Shown one piece after another: positions 9,459-17,136 of a stretch of 41,906 nt of DNA. Position 1 is the stretch's first letter, and every line of letters begins with the position of its first letter. Origin of the DNA: Aromatoleum toluolicum (GTDB lineage: Bacteria; Pseudomonadota; Gammaproteobacteria; Burkholderiales; Rhodocyclaceae). The translations under genes were made by a program, and so were the position numbers. Location of the stretch: NCBI RefSeq assembly GCF_012911005.2, contig NZ_WTVS01000051.1, forward strand, positions 1 to 41,906, read 5' to 3'. The notes beneath the pieces were generated by a model. It ran no database searches. It was not told the DNA's origin and saw only the letters and a list, made by a program, of their open reading frames with translations.

Positions 9459-10046
9459 ATGGCCTACCGTTACGACTACGAAGTCATCACCCAGTGGATC
9501 GCGCCGGGGGAGAAGGTGCTCGACCTCGGCTGCGGCGACGGCAGCCTGCTCAAGCATCTCGCCGAAGTGCGCCAGGTGCAGGGATATGGCGTCGAGAACG
9601 ACCCGGACAAGCTGCTCGCGTGCACGAGGAACGGCGTGAACGTGATCCAGATGGACATGGAGAAGGGGCTCGCGGGGATCGAGGACGGCTTCTTCGACCA
9701 TGTGATCATGAGCCTGTCGCTGCAGGCAATGCACAACACGCAGGGCATCCTCGTCGAGATGCTGCGCGTTGCGCGCGAGGCGGTCGTGAGCTTCCCGAAC
9801 TTCGGCTACTGGCGCCACCGCCAGAGCATCCTCAACGGCCGCATGCCGGTGTCGGAGAGCCTGCCGCACCAGTGGTTCAACACGCCCAACGTGCGCTTCT
9901 TCACGATTTCGGACTTCGATGCGCTGTGCGAGATGAACGGCATCGCGGTGCGCGAGCGCCTCGCCTTCGACGAGGGCAAGCTGATCCTCGACGAGCCGAA
10001 CTTCCTCGCCAGCGTGGCGGTGTACCGGCTCGGCCGCGGCGCCTGA
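9459..10046 (+). CDS. metW: methionine biosynthesis protein MetW
   Basis: This 195-residue protein has a class I methyltransferase fold with the SAM-binding glycine-rich motif VLDLGCGDGSLL near residues 20-31. The family-typical MSLSLQAMHNT and VSFPNFGYWRHR follow. MetW genes almost always follow metX, as here with a three-base gap, and the protein supports or activates homoserine acylation. No methyl acceptor is implied by the sequence. The gene shares the riboswitch-controlled transcript and is closed by a strong terminator. Confidence 0.94.
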   Translation: MAYRYDYEVITQWIAPGEKVLDLGCGDGSLLKHLAEVRQVQGYGVENDPDKLLACTRNGVNVIQMDMEKGLAGIEDGFFDHVIMSLSLQAMHNTQGILVEMLRVAREAVVSFPNFGYWRHRQSILNGRMPVSESLPHQWFNTPNVRFFTISDFDALCEMNGIAVRERLAFDEGKLILDEPNFLASVAVYRLGRGA

Positions 10047-10066
10047 GGCCAGCCCGCAGAGACGAC

Positions 10067-10092
10067 AAGGCCCGCACGCAGCGGGCCTTTTT
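10067..10092 (+). terminator. intrinsic terminator of metXW
   Basis: AAGGCCCGC at 10067-10075 pairs perfectly with GCGGGCCTT at 10081-10089 across a five-base loop, and the T-run continues to 10092. It lies 21 bases after metW. The minus-strand side has no matching T-run for the convergent gene. Confidence 0.9.
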
Positions 10093-10109
10093 CATCGGGG
10101 CGTGGTGCC

Positions 10110-10427
10110 CTAGCCGACGACGAAGTTCGCGACGTCGACGCGCACGGTCGGGCGGCCCAAGGCTACGGCGGTCGCGGTGGCGAACTGCCTGGCCCAATCG
10201 CCGCGCTCCTTGAAGCGGTCCTCGCCGCCGTACTTGGCGACGTTGAGGACCATGTCGAGCACGAGGATCTTGCCCATCGGGTTCGACGGCGTGCATTCGA
10301 GCCGTTCGAACTCGCCCGACAGCCAGGCGCGCGCCTGGTCCTTCGCGAGACTGGCGGCGTCGGCGTCGGACACGATCGTCTCGTATTCGCGCTCGGCGCC
10401 GAAAACCACGGTGATGTGCTGCGTCAT
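10110..10427 (-). CDS. conserved-looking small protein of unknown function
   Basis: This is a 105-residue soluble protein without signal peptide, membrane segment or a motif I recognise. It is acidic in its N-terminal half and contains KILVLDMVLNVAKYGGEDRFKERG. ATG at 10427 is preceded by GGAGAGG at good spacing, and codon use matches the neighbours, so it appears to be a real gene. It is convergent with metW and divergent from the AmpG-like permease, with about 180 bases between the starts. No function is proposed. Confidence 0.7.
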   Translation of the reverse strand: MTQHITVVFGAEREYETIVSDADAASLAKDQARAWLSGEFERLECTPSNPMGKILVLDMVLNVAKYGGEDRFKERGDWARQFATATAVALGRPTVRVDVANFVVG

Positions 10428-10605
10428 CCCTCTCCTCTCCTTATTGGTTTAGCTGTTGAACGTGCATTCTCGGGCGAGTCGCGCGGGCAGGCAAGCCCAT
10501 AGCGGGACGAGGCCGCGCGGGGCCGGAATGTAAGGCGCTGCTGCGGTGGCGGCGCCGGTTGCGGCAATCTGGGATAATGCGCCGAACCCTCGCCGAAAGC
10601 ATCCC

Positions 10606-11934
10606 GTGTCGTCCATTCCCTCCGCTCCGCCCCCCGCCGGCCCGACATCTTCCCGTCCCGCCTGGATGGACGCCCTGCTCAACCGCCGGATGCTGATCTG
10701 CATCTTCACCGGCTTCTCGTCGGGCCTGCCGCTGTACCTGCTGCTGAACCTCGTGCCGGCGTGGCTGAAGACCGAGGGGCTGTCGCTGAAGGCGATCGGG
10801 GCGTTCGCGCTGATCCAGTTCCCCTACACGTGGAAGTTCGTGTGGGCGCCGCTGCTGGACCGCTTCGGCATCCTGCCGTGGCTGGGGCGGCGGCGTGGCT
10901 GGATGCTGGTGTCGCAGCTGGGACTGGTCGGGGCCATCGCCTGGCTGGGGCAGCTGTCGCCGACCGACGACCTGACGCTGGTGGTCGCGCTGACCGCGAC
11001 GCTGGCCTTCCTGTCGGCGACGCAGGACATCGCGCTCGATGCCTTCCGCCGCGAAATCCTGCCCGACCTGGAGCTGGGGCTGGGCAACGCGATGCACGTG
11101 AACGCCTACCGCATCGCGGGACTCGTGCCGGGCTCGCTGGCACTGATCCTCGCCGATCGCCTGCCGTGGGGCGAGGTGTTCATCATCACGGCGCTGTTCA
11201 TGCTGCCGGGGGTCGCGATGACGCTGATGGTGAACGAACCGGCGATCGCCAAGGGCGCGCCGCGCACGCTGCGCGACGCGGTGGTCGAGCCCTTCCGCGA
11301 GTTCTTCGGCCGCCACGGCGTGCAGTCGGCGCTGCTGGTGCTGGCCTTCCTGTTCTTCTACAAGCTCGGCGATTCGCTGTGCACGGCGCTGGCGACGCCC
11401 TTCTACCTCGACATGGGCTTCACGAAGACCGAGATCGGCCTGATCGCGAAGAACGCAGGCCTGTGGCCGTCGGTGATCGGCGGCATCCTCGGCGGCATCT
11501 GGATGTTGAAGCTGGGCATCAACCGCGCGCTGTGGCTGTTCGGCGTGGTGCAGGTCGCGAGCATCCTCGGTTTCGTGTGGCTGGCGTGGCTGGGGCCGGC
11601 GCCTTCGGACGCGGCGCGCCTCGCGGCGCTGGCGATCGTGATCTCGGCCGAGGCCGCGGGCGTCGGCCTGGGCACGACGGCCTTCGTCGCCTACATGGCG
11701 CGCACCACCCATCCCGCCTACACGGCGACCCAGCTGGCCCTTTTCACGAGCCTGATGGCGGTGCCGCGCACCTTCATCAACGCGTCGGCCGGCTGGCTGG
11801 TCGAGCGCATGGGCTGGTACGACTTCTTCTGGCTGTGCTTCTTCCTCGCGCTGCCGGGGATGCTGCTGTTGATCCGCGTCGCGCCGTGGAACGGCGAGGC
11901 GAAGGCGATCGCAGCAGCGCCCGGACGCGCCTGA
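10606..11934 (+). CDS. ampG: AmpG-like muropeptide permease (MFS)
   Basis: This is a hydrophobic 442-residue major facilitator protein with about twelve predicted membrane segments. It has the AmpG-like opening FTGFSSGLPLYLLLNLVPAWL, then FVWAPLLDRFG and SATQDIALDAFRREI. AmpG imports anhydromuropeptides from the periplasm for cell-wall recycling and indirectly sets beta-lactamase induction. GTG at 10606 was chosen because the sequence upstream of it (GATAAT at 10572-10577) looks like a promoter. The in-frame GTG at 10546 would add 20 polar residues, and ATG 10666 is another option. A DNA repair gene follows 17 bases after the stop. AmpG paralogues with other substrates exist, so specificity is inferred. 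Confidence 0.85.
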   Translation: MSSIPSAPPPAGPTSSRPAWMDALLNRRMLICIFTGFSSGLPLYLLLNLVPAWLKTEGLSLKAIGAFALIQFPYTWKFVWAPLLDRFGILPWLGRRRGWMLVSQLGLVGAIAWLGQLSPTDDLTLVVALTATLAFLSATQDIALDAFRREILPDLELGLGNAMHVNAYRIAGLVPGSLALILADRLPWGEVFIITALFMLPGVAMTLMVNEPAIAKGAPRTLRDAVVEPFREFFGRHGVQSALLVLAFLFFYKLGDSLCTALATPFYLDMGFTKTEIGLIAKNAGLWPSVIGGILGGIWMLKLGINRALWLFGVVQVASILGFVWLAWLGPAPSDAARLAALAIVISAEAAGVGLGTTAFVAYMARTTHPAYTATQLALFTSLMAVPRTFINASAGWLVERMGWYDFFWLCFFLALPGMLLLIRVAPWNGEAKAIAAAPGRA

Positions 11935-11951
11935 CCCCTCTTTCCGCAACG

Positions 11952-12674
11952 ATGACCACGACTACTGCCGATTCCCTGATCGCCGCGGCGCGCGCGCTGT
12001 CGGACACCCTGGACGCGATGCGCTTCGCCGCGCCGGTGAGCCACGTGTACAACCCGCTCGACTACGCCTGGCCGATCCACGCGGACTACCTGCGCCGTTA
12101 TGCGGCAGGCCGCAAGCGCATCGTGTTCCTGGGCATGAATCCGGGCCCCTTCGGCATGGCGCAGACCGGCGTGCCCTTCGGCGAGATCGACGCGGTGCGC
12201 GACTGGCTGGGGCTGGCGGGACCGGTGGGCAAGCCGGCGGTGGAGAATCCCAAGCGCCCGGTCGAAGGCTTCGACTGCGCGCGCTCGGAGGTGAGCGGGC
12301 GCCGCCTGTGGGGCCTGTTCCGCGAGCGCTTCGGCACCGCCGAGGCCTTCTCCGCCGAGCATTTCGTCGCCAACTACTGCCCGCTGGCCTTCTTCGACGG
12401 CGGGCGCAACGTGACGCCGGACAAGCTGCCGGCGGCCGAAGCGCAACCGCTGCTCGCGGCCTGCGACGAGCACCTGCGCCGCATGGTCGACGCGCTCGCG
12501 CCCGACTGGGTGATCGGCATCGGCGCGTGGGCGGAAGCCCGCGCGGCCGCGGCGCTGGACGGGCGCACGCTGCGCATCGGCCGCGTGCTGCACCCCAGCC
12601 CCGCGAGCCCGGCGGCGAACCGCGGCTGGTCCGCGGCGGCGAGCCGGCAGCTCGCCGAACTGGGAATCTGGTAA
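11952..12674 (+). CDS. SMUG-type uracil-DNA glycosylase
   Basis: This 240-residue protein belongs to the uracil-DNA glycosylase superfamily, SMUG branch. Motif 1 GMNPGPFGMAQTGVPFGE places the catalytic Asn near residue 63. Motif 2 HPSPASPAANRGW places the catalytic His near 214. The family enzyme removes uracil and oxidised pyrimidines such as 5-hydroxymethyluracil from DNA, starting base-excision repair. The length is typical of bacterial SMUG proteins. It follows the permease by 17 bases and may share its transcript, with no evident functional link. Confidence 0.88.
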   Translation: MTTTTADSLIAAARALSDTLDAMRFAAPVSHVYNPLDYAWPIHADYLRRYAAGRKRIVFLGMNPGPFGMAQTGVPFGEIDAVRDWLGLAGPVGKPAVENPKRPVEGFDCARSEVSGRRLWGLFRERFGTAEAFSAEHFVANYCPLAFFDGGRNVTPDKLPAAEAQPLLAACDEHLRRMVDALAPDWVIGIGAWAEARAAAALDGRTLRIGRVLHPSPASPAANRGWSAAASRQLAELGIW

Positions 12675-13082
12675 CGAGGATCGCGGACACGCGGGCGGCG
12701 CGCGGCGCGCGTCAAAGTGGCCCCGCAGCCGGCGCGGCGGTGCCGTCGCCGCGCGCCGGCAGGGACTTTTCCGTTCCACACAAGTCCCCCCATTCCCGCA
12801 CAGGCAGGCCGTTCCGCCCCCTCGGGGGCGTGCGCACGGCCGTTTCGCGGCCCCATCGCCGCATGCCAAAACGCCCTTGAGAAGTCCCTACCGCACGCAC
12901 GGTATTCCCCTCCATACGCAGCGGTCAGGTGCAATTTCTTGTTGCATCTCCGGTTTGCGCCGCCTCCGCCCGATGTGACATGTTGCTATCCCGTTCGCAA
13001 GAAAACCCGAATTTCATAGGGTCTGCGGTCGGTCCGTCGCAACGCTGTCTCGCAAGCTCACGCTTCAGAGGGGGAGGATACG
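12675..13082 (+). other. intergenic region before the contractile injection system
   Basis: These 408 bases hold a large GC hairpin near the left end, a short inverted repeat TGCAA-N7-TTGCA at 12930-12946, and an AT-richer stretch at about 12,930-13,020 where the operon promoter would be expected. I could not find a -35/-10 pair with good spacing nor a sigma-54 GG-N10-GC signature. The ribosome site GGGGGAGGA at 13070-13078 belongs to the first CIS gene. Open frames on both strands are short and look like noise. Confidence 0.5.
12728..12770 (+). terminator. large GC hairpin after the glycosylase gene
   Basis: The 12-base arm at 12728-12739 pairs with 12747-12760, which has two extra bases forming a bulge, around a seven-base loop. 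A short T-run (12767-12770) comes six bases after the stem, further than ideal, so termination is plausible but not certain. It would insulate the CIS operon from upstream transcription. Confidence 0.45.
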
Positions 13083-13679
13083 TTGGCGTCGCATCTCGGA
13101 ATTCTGTCGGTCCTGCAGGCGCTGCGCGAACGCCTGGCGATCCGCATGGCGGCGCGCCTGGGCGGCAACCCTCAGGTCGAGATCCTCGGCTCGCAGACGC
13201 TCGCCGGCAGCCCGCAGCCGAACACGAACACCCTCGGGCTGTACCTGCACCGCGTCTCGGTTGATCCCTTCAGCCGCAACCGCCACCTGCCACCCGCCGA
13301 GGGTCGCCGCGCGCCGCGCCCGGAACTGCCGGTCAACCTGCACCTGCTGCTGATCGCGTGGTGCACGCATACCGAGGAGGAGATCGGCTACCTCGCCGCA
13401 GCGATCCAGATCATCGGCGGCGGCCTGCCGCTGACGAGCGCCGACGTGAGCCTCGCCGACCCGGCTTGGGGGGCGGAGGACAGTGTGCAGGTGATGCCCG
13501 AGGAGATGAGCACCGAGGACCTGATGCGCCTGTGGGACAGCCTGCCGGGCGACTACCGGTTGTCGGCGCCCTACCTGATCAAGACCGTGCGCCTCGGCCC
13601 CGACATCGACCCGGACGAGGGTCCGCCGGTGCGCACGCTGGTGTTCCCGATGGACGACCGCAGCGGGGCCGGACAGTGA
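13083..13679 (+). CDS. DUF4255 tail terminator/cap protein (Afp16/Pvc16-like)
   Basis: This 198-residue protein matches the DUF4255 family: N-terminal SVLQALRERLA, central LPVNLHLLLIAWCTHTEEEIGYLAAAI, and C-terminal LSAPYLIKTVRL. Afp16-type proteins cap the distal end of the sheath-tube and set or fix its length. The start is TTG at 13083, supported by the strong site GGGGGAGGA. It is the first gene of the CIS operon, and its TGA overlaps the next start by four bases. The insert PPAEGRRAPRP is loop-like. Family assignment is firm; the exact role is inferred from Afp and PVC. Confidence 0.86.
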   Translation: MASHLGILSVLQALRERLAIRMAARLGGNPQVEILGSQTLAGSPQPNTNTLGLYLHRVSVDPFSRNRHLPPAEGRRAPRPELPVNLHLLLIAWCTHTEEEIGYLAAAIQIIGGGLPLTSADVSLADPAWGAEDSVQVMPEEMSTEDLMRLWDSLPGDYRLSAPYLIKTVRLGPDIDPDEGPPVRTLVFPMDDRSGAGQ

Positions 13680-14443
13680 TCGTCGAGACGCTGGTCCTGC
13701 ATGCGAGCGACTTCGTCGAGTGGCTCGACGCGAGCGGCGTGCAGGCCGTGCCACGGCGCACGGTGCCGGCCCAGGCGCTGGAGCTGCGCCTCACGCAGGC
13801 GCCGTCCGACCTCAAGCTGATCCACAAGTCGGCCGGCACGGCACTGTGGCGGCGCGAGCCCGAAGGCCTGTGCCTGGTGATCGACGGCGAGGCGATGCCC
13901 GCCGACATGGTGCCGCCGGACGAGGCGCTGTTTGCCGTCGCCGGCGAGGTGCGCGATCGCGCCGGGATCTTCCTGCCGCGGCGCTTCGCCTTCGACGCGG
14001 GCCAGCGCAGCGGCCACCGCCTGCGCCTGTTCCGCTCGCCCCTGGGCACGCGCTTCGGGCGCGCCGGCGGGCTCTACGGACGCACCGTGCTGGAAGACGG
14101 CACGCCGGTGCCGTGGGCGCTGCTGGAGCTGCGCGTGACGCCGCCGCTCGCGACGCCGCTCGACTTCGTCGCGCAGAGCGACGGGCATGGCGAATTCCGC
14201 CTGTCGCTGGAGCGGCTCCCGGCGCTGACCAAGGACGCGCCGGCGACGACCTATCCCGCGACGCTGAAGCTGCGCGCCGCAGCCGGCGGCACGAATCCCG
14301 ACTCGCTGCCCGAGGCGCGCGTGCGCGGCACCGGCAGCGGCAATGCGGCGTTCAAGACCGAACTCAAGGTGGACATTGCGCCCGGGCGCATCGCCACCCT
14401 TGCCAGCCCGGGACGGGATGCCCTCGTCCTGCGGTTTTCCTGA
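13676..14443 (+). CDS. CIS-associated protein with carboxypeptidase-regulatory-like domain
   Basis: This 255-residue protein starts at GTG 13676, overlapping the DUF4255 gene. The N-terminal part (about 1-125) is unfamiliar. Residues about 130-190 (YGRTVLEDGTPVPWALLELRV ... SDGHGEFRLSL) read as a small beta-sandwich of the carboxypeptidase regulatory/Ig-like kind, used widely for binding or display. No signal peptide or membrane segment is visible. Its place between terminator and sheath suggests a cap accessory or sheath-surface decoration. It is not one of the sixteen canonical Afp proteins, so the role is inference only. Confidence 0.65.
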   Translation: MIVETLVLHASDFVEWLDASGVQAVPRRTVPAQALELRLTQAPSDLKLIHKSAGTALWRREPEGLCLVIDGEAMPADMVPPDEALFAVAGEVRDRAGIFLPRRFAFDAGQRSGHRLRLFRSPLGTRFGRAGGLYGRTVLEDGTPVPWALLELRVTPPLATPLDFVAQSDGHGEFRLSLERLPALTKDAPATTYPATLKLRAAAGGTNPDSLPEARVRGTGSGNAAFKTELKVDIAPGRIATLASPGRDALVLRFS

Positions 14444-14473
14444 ACCGCACCACGCGCCCGAAGGAGAAGCGAC

Positions 14474-16654
14474 ATGCCCGAGTACCTTGCACCTGGTGTC
14501 TTCGTCGAGGAGACGAGTTTCCGCAACAAGTCCATCGAAGGCGTCGGTACGAGCGTCGCGGCGCTGGTCGGGCCGACCCGCACCGGGCCGCTGCGCGGCG
14601 TGCCCGAGGTGCTGACGAGCTATGCCGAGTTCGAGCGCATCTACGGCGACGCGCAGGATCTCGCGATCGGCGAGGGCGGGGCGAACGTGCCGAACTATTC
14701 GGCGCATGCGGCGCGGGCCTTCTTCGACAACGGTGGCAAGCAGCTCTTCGTCGCGCGCGTCGTCGCGGGGGTGAATGGCCTCGGCCCGGACGATGACGGC
14801 AAATGGCCGAATGCGGCGTCGAAGACCGACGGCGCGGGCGACGTGCAGTTCTTCAGCCGCTTCCCCGGCAAGATGGGCGAATACACGCTGGAGCTGCGTT
14901 GGCGCGACAGCGAGAACCTGCTGCGCAGCGAGACGCCGAAGACCGCGACGGGCGACAGCCTGTATTTCCTCGAGGCGACCGGCGTGGCGGTGGCGGCGAA
15001 GGCGACCGGCGCGATCGCCAACGGAGCCTTCCCCGTCGACGTGAAGGCGGTGGTGAAGCTCGACGGCGCGAACCTCGCGATCCAGAGCAATCGCGCCGAG
15101 ATCGTGTCGATGACCGACCCGGACAATCCGGCGCCGGTCGCCGCGGGCCAGCTGACCGCGCTGAAATCCGCCGAGCTGCCGGCGAATGCCCGCCTGACGC
15201 GCATCTTCGTGCGTCCGCCGGCCTCCGGGGCGCTCGCGGCGGGGACCTCGGCGGAGCTGCAGCTCGCCGACGTGACGGATCTCGCCGCCTACACCGGCGG
15301 CGCGAACTGGGGCGACCTGAAGGTGCTGCGCGGCACGCTGGACGCGGCCGGCGAGACCTTCACGGTCACTGCCGACGCGACGCTCAACCCCGGCGTCGCG
15401 AATCCGATCACGCTGCCGCTCGCCGCCCTCGCGGCCAAGCCGGGCGCGGCGCGCTCGATGATCGTGCTGCGCAGCTTCGACATCGACGTGCGCAACGGCG
15501 GCAAGGACGGCGAGGTGATCCGCACCTACGCGGGCCTGAGCACGGCGCCGACCGGTGCGACGAGCCTCGCCGCGGCGCTGCCGGCGAACCCCGAGCGCCG
15601 CGCGGAGGCGCTGAGTTCGCCGATCGCCTGCGTGCTCGCGGACGGCGCGACCGGCGACGACATCCAGACGGCGCTCGTTGCGATGTGCGACACGGCGGCG
15701 CTGAACCCCGGCGCGAGCTCGCTCGACGAACCGCGCTACCTGATCGCGCTGTCGGGCGGCAGCGACGGCGCCGAGCCGACGTCGACCGACTACGCCGGCG
15801 AGACCGACGAGATCAAGGGCAGCACCGGCCTGAAGGCGCTCGAAGGGGTCGAGGACGTGTCCATCGTGATGACGCCGGCCGCGGCCGAGTCGGACGAGGA
15901 CGTGCATACGGCCGTCGTGATGGAGGTGCAGAAGCACTGTCGGCGCATGCGCTACCGCGTTGGCATCGTCGATTCGCGCTTCGGCCAGAGCATTAGCGAG
16001 GTGCGCGCCTTCGCCGGCCAGTTCGACGACACGCGCCTGGCGCTGTACCACCCGTGGGTGGTGATTCCCGACCCGACCGGCACGCGGCGCGACCTCGCGG
16101 TGCCGCCTGCGGGCTTCATCGCCGGCGTGTATGCGCGCACCGACGTCGATCGCGGCGTGCACAAGGCGCCGGCCAACGAGATCGTGATGGGAGCGCTGCG
16201 CTTCGAGCAGCAGATCAACACTTTCCAGCAGGAGCTCCTCAACCCCAACGGCATCAACTGCCTGCGCTCCTTCGCCGGCCGCGGCCACCGCGTGTGGGGC
16301 GGGCGCACGCTCTCCAGCGACCCCGAGTGGAAGTACGTGAACGTGCGGCGCTACTTCCTGTACCTGGAGCGCTCAATCGAGAAATCCACGCAGTGGGCGG
16401 TGTTCGAACCGAACGGCGAGGCGCTGTGGGCCAACATCCGCACCAGCGTCGAGGACTTCCTGTTCACCGAGTGGCGCAACGGGCGCCTGCTCGGGGGCAC
16501 GCCGAAGGAGGCCTATTTCGTGCGCTGCGACCGCTCGACGATGACGCAGAACGACATCGACAACGGCCGCATGGTGTGCCTCGTGGGCGTGGCGGCGCTG
16601 AAGCCCGCCGAGTTCGTGATCTTCCGCATCGGCCAGAAGACCGCCGACGCCTGA
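14474..16654 (+). CDS. contractile tail sheath protein (Afp2-like)
   Basis: This 726-residue protein is the contractile sheath subunit. The N-terminus EYLAPGVFVEETSF is the sheath signature, followed by ALVGPTRTGPL and AARAFFDNGGKQLFVARV. The C-terminal sheath core is clear: YRVGIVDSRFG, GFIAGVYARTDVDRGVHKAPAN, LRSFAGRGHRVWGGRTL, VNVRRYFLYLERSI at about 622-635 and LLGGTPKEAYFVRCD. About 350 residues between the N- and C-terminal cores form one or more inserted beta-rich domains that should face outward, making it much longer than Afp sheaths. GAAGGAGAAG precedes the ATG. Only one full-length sheath is present, unlike the three in Afp. Confidence 0.93.
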   Translation: MPEYLAPGVFVEETSFRNKSIEGVGTSVAALVGPTRTGPLRGVPEVLTSYAEFERIYGDAQDLAIGEGGANVPNYSAHAARAFFDNGGKQLFVARVVAGVNGLGPDDDGKWPNAASKTDGAGDVQFFSRFPGKMGEYTLELRWRDSENLLRSETPKTATGDSLYFLEATGVAVAAKATGAIANGAFPVDVKAVVKLDGANLAIQSNRAEIVSMTDPDNPAPVAAGQLTALKSAELPANARLTRIFVRPPASGALAAGTSAELQLADVTDLAAYTGGANWGDLKVLRGTLDAAGETFTVTADATLNPGVANPITLPLAALAAKPGAARSMIVLRSFDIDVRNGGKDGEVIRTYAGLSTAPTGATSLAAALPANPERRAEALSSPIACVLADGATGDDIQTALVAMCDTAALNPGASSLDEPRYLIALSGGSDGAEPTSTDYAGETDEIKGSTGLKALEGVEDVSIVMTPAAAESDEDVHTAVVMEVQKHCRRMRYRVGIVDSRFGQSISEVRAFAGQFDDTRLALYHPWVVIPDPTGTRRDLAVPPAGFIAGVYARTDVDRGVHKAPANEIVMGALRFEQQINTFQQELLNPNGINCLRSFAGRGHRVWGGRTLSSDPEWKYVNVRRYFLYLERSIEKSTQWAVFEPNGEALWANIRTSVEDFLFTEWRNGRLLGGTPKEAYFVRCDRSTMTQNDIDNGRMVCLVGVAALKPAEFVIFRIGQKTADA

Positions 16655-16673
16655 CCCCGTGGAGAACTGAATC

Positions 16674-17132
16674 ATGGCCATCTTTCGTGAAACCCCCTAT
16701 TCCGCGTTCAACTTCCTCGTCGACCTCGAACCAGGCCAGGGCAGCGAGGTGCGGGCGGGCTTCTCCGAGGTGTCGGGCCTCAACGCCGAGGTCACGGTCG
16801 CGGAGTACCGCGCCGGCAACGACCGCGTGAACTACGTGCGCAAGGTGCCGGGCATCCACAAGGCGGGCGACGTGACGCTGAAGCGCGGCGTGATCGGCGC
16901 GCAGAACCTCTACGAGTGGCTGGAGAAGGGACGCACCGGCAAGATCTCGGAGGCCAAGCGCGACATCGTCGTGAAGCTGCAGTCGGAAGATCGCACCGAC
17001 ACCGTCGTGAGCTGGAAGCTGCGCGGCGCGATGCCGATCAAGTGGACCGGGCCGACGCTGACCGCGAAGGGCGGCGGCGACGTCGCGATCGAGGAGCTGG
17101 TGCTTTCCGTCGAGACGATCGAGCAGGAGTAA
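16674..17132 (+). CDS. inner tube protein (Afp1-like)
   Basis: This 152-residue protein is a T4 gp19-like tube subunit. FRETPYSAFNFLVDLEPG, FSEVSGLNAEVTVAEYRAGN, KVPGIHKAGDVTLKRGV and the C-terminal VAIEELVLSVETIE are all family landmarks. Hexamers should stack to form the channel inside the sheath. It follows the sheath by 19 bases, the usual order, and is the more canonical of the two tube proteins here, so it is probably the main tube subunit. Confidence 0.93.
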   Translation: MAIFRETPYSAFNFLVDLEPGQGSEVRAGFSEVSGLNAEVTVAEYRAGNDRVNYVRKVPGIHKAGDVTLKRGVIGAQNLYEWLEKGRTGKISEAKRDIVVKLQSEDRTDTVVSWKLRGAMPIKWTGPTLTAKGGGDVAIEELVLSVETIEQE

Positions 17133-17136
17133 GACC

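Noticed and set aside
12717-13019. Possible small genes in the gap before the CIS operon
   Set aside because: The frames on both strands lack ribosome sites and show biased low-complexity composition.
13571-16288. Long minus-strand frame of about 900 codons over the sheath genes
   Set aside because: It is antisense to the clearly recognisable sheath and its neighbour, with low-complexity Arg/His/Gln composition.
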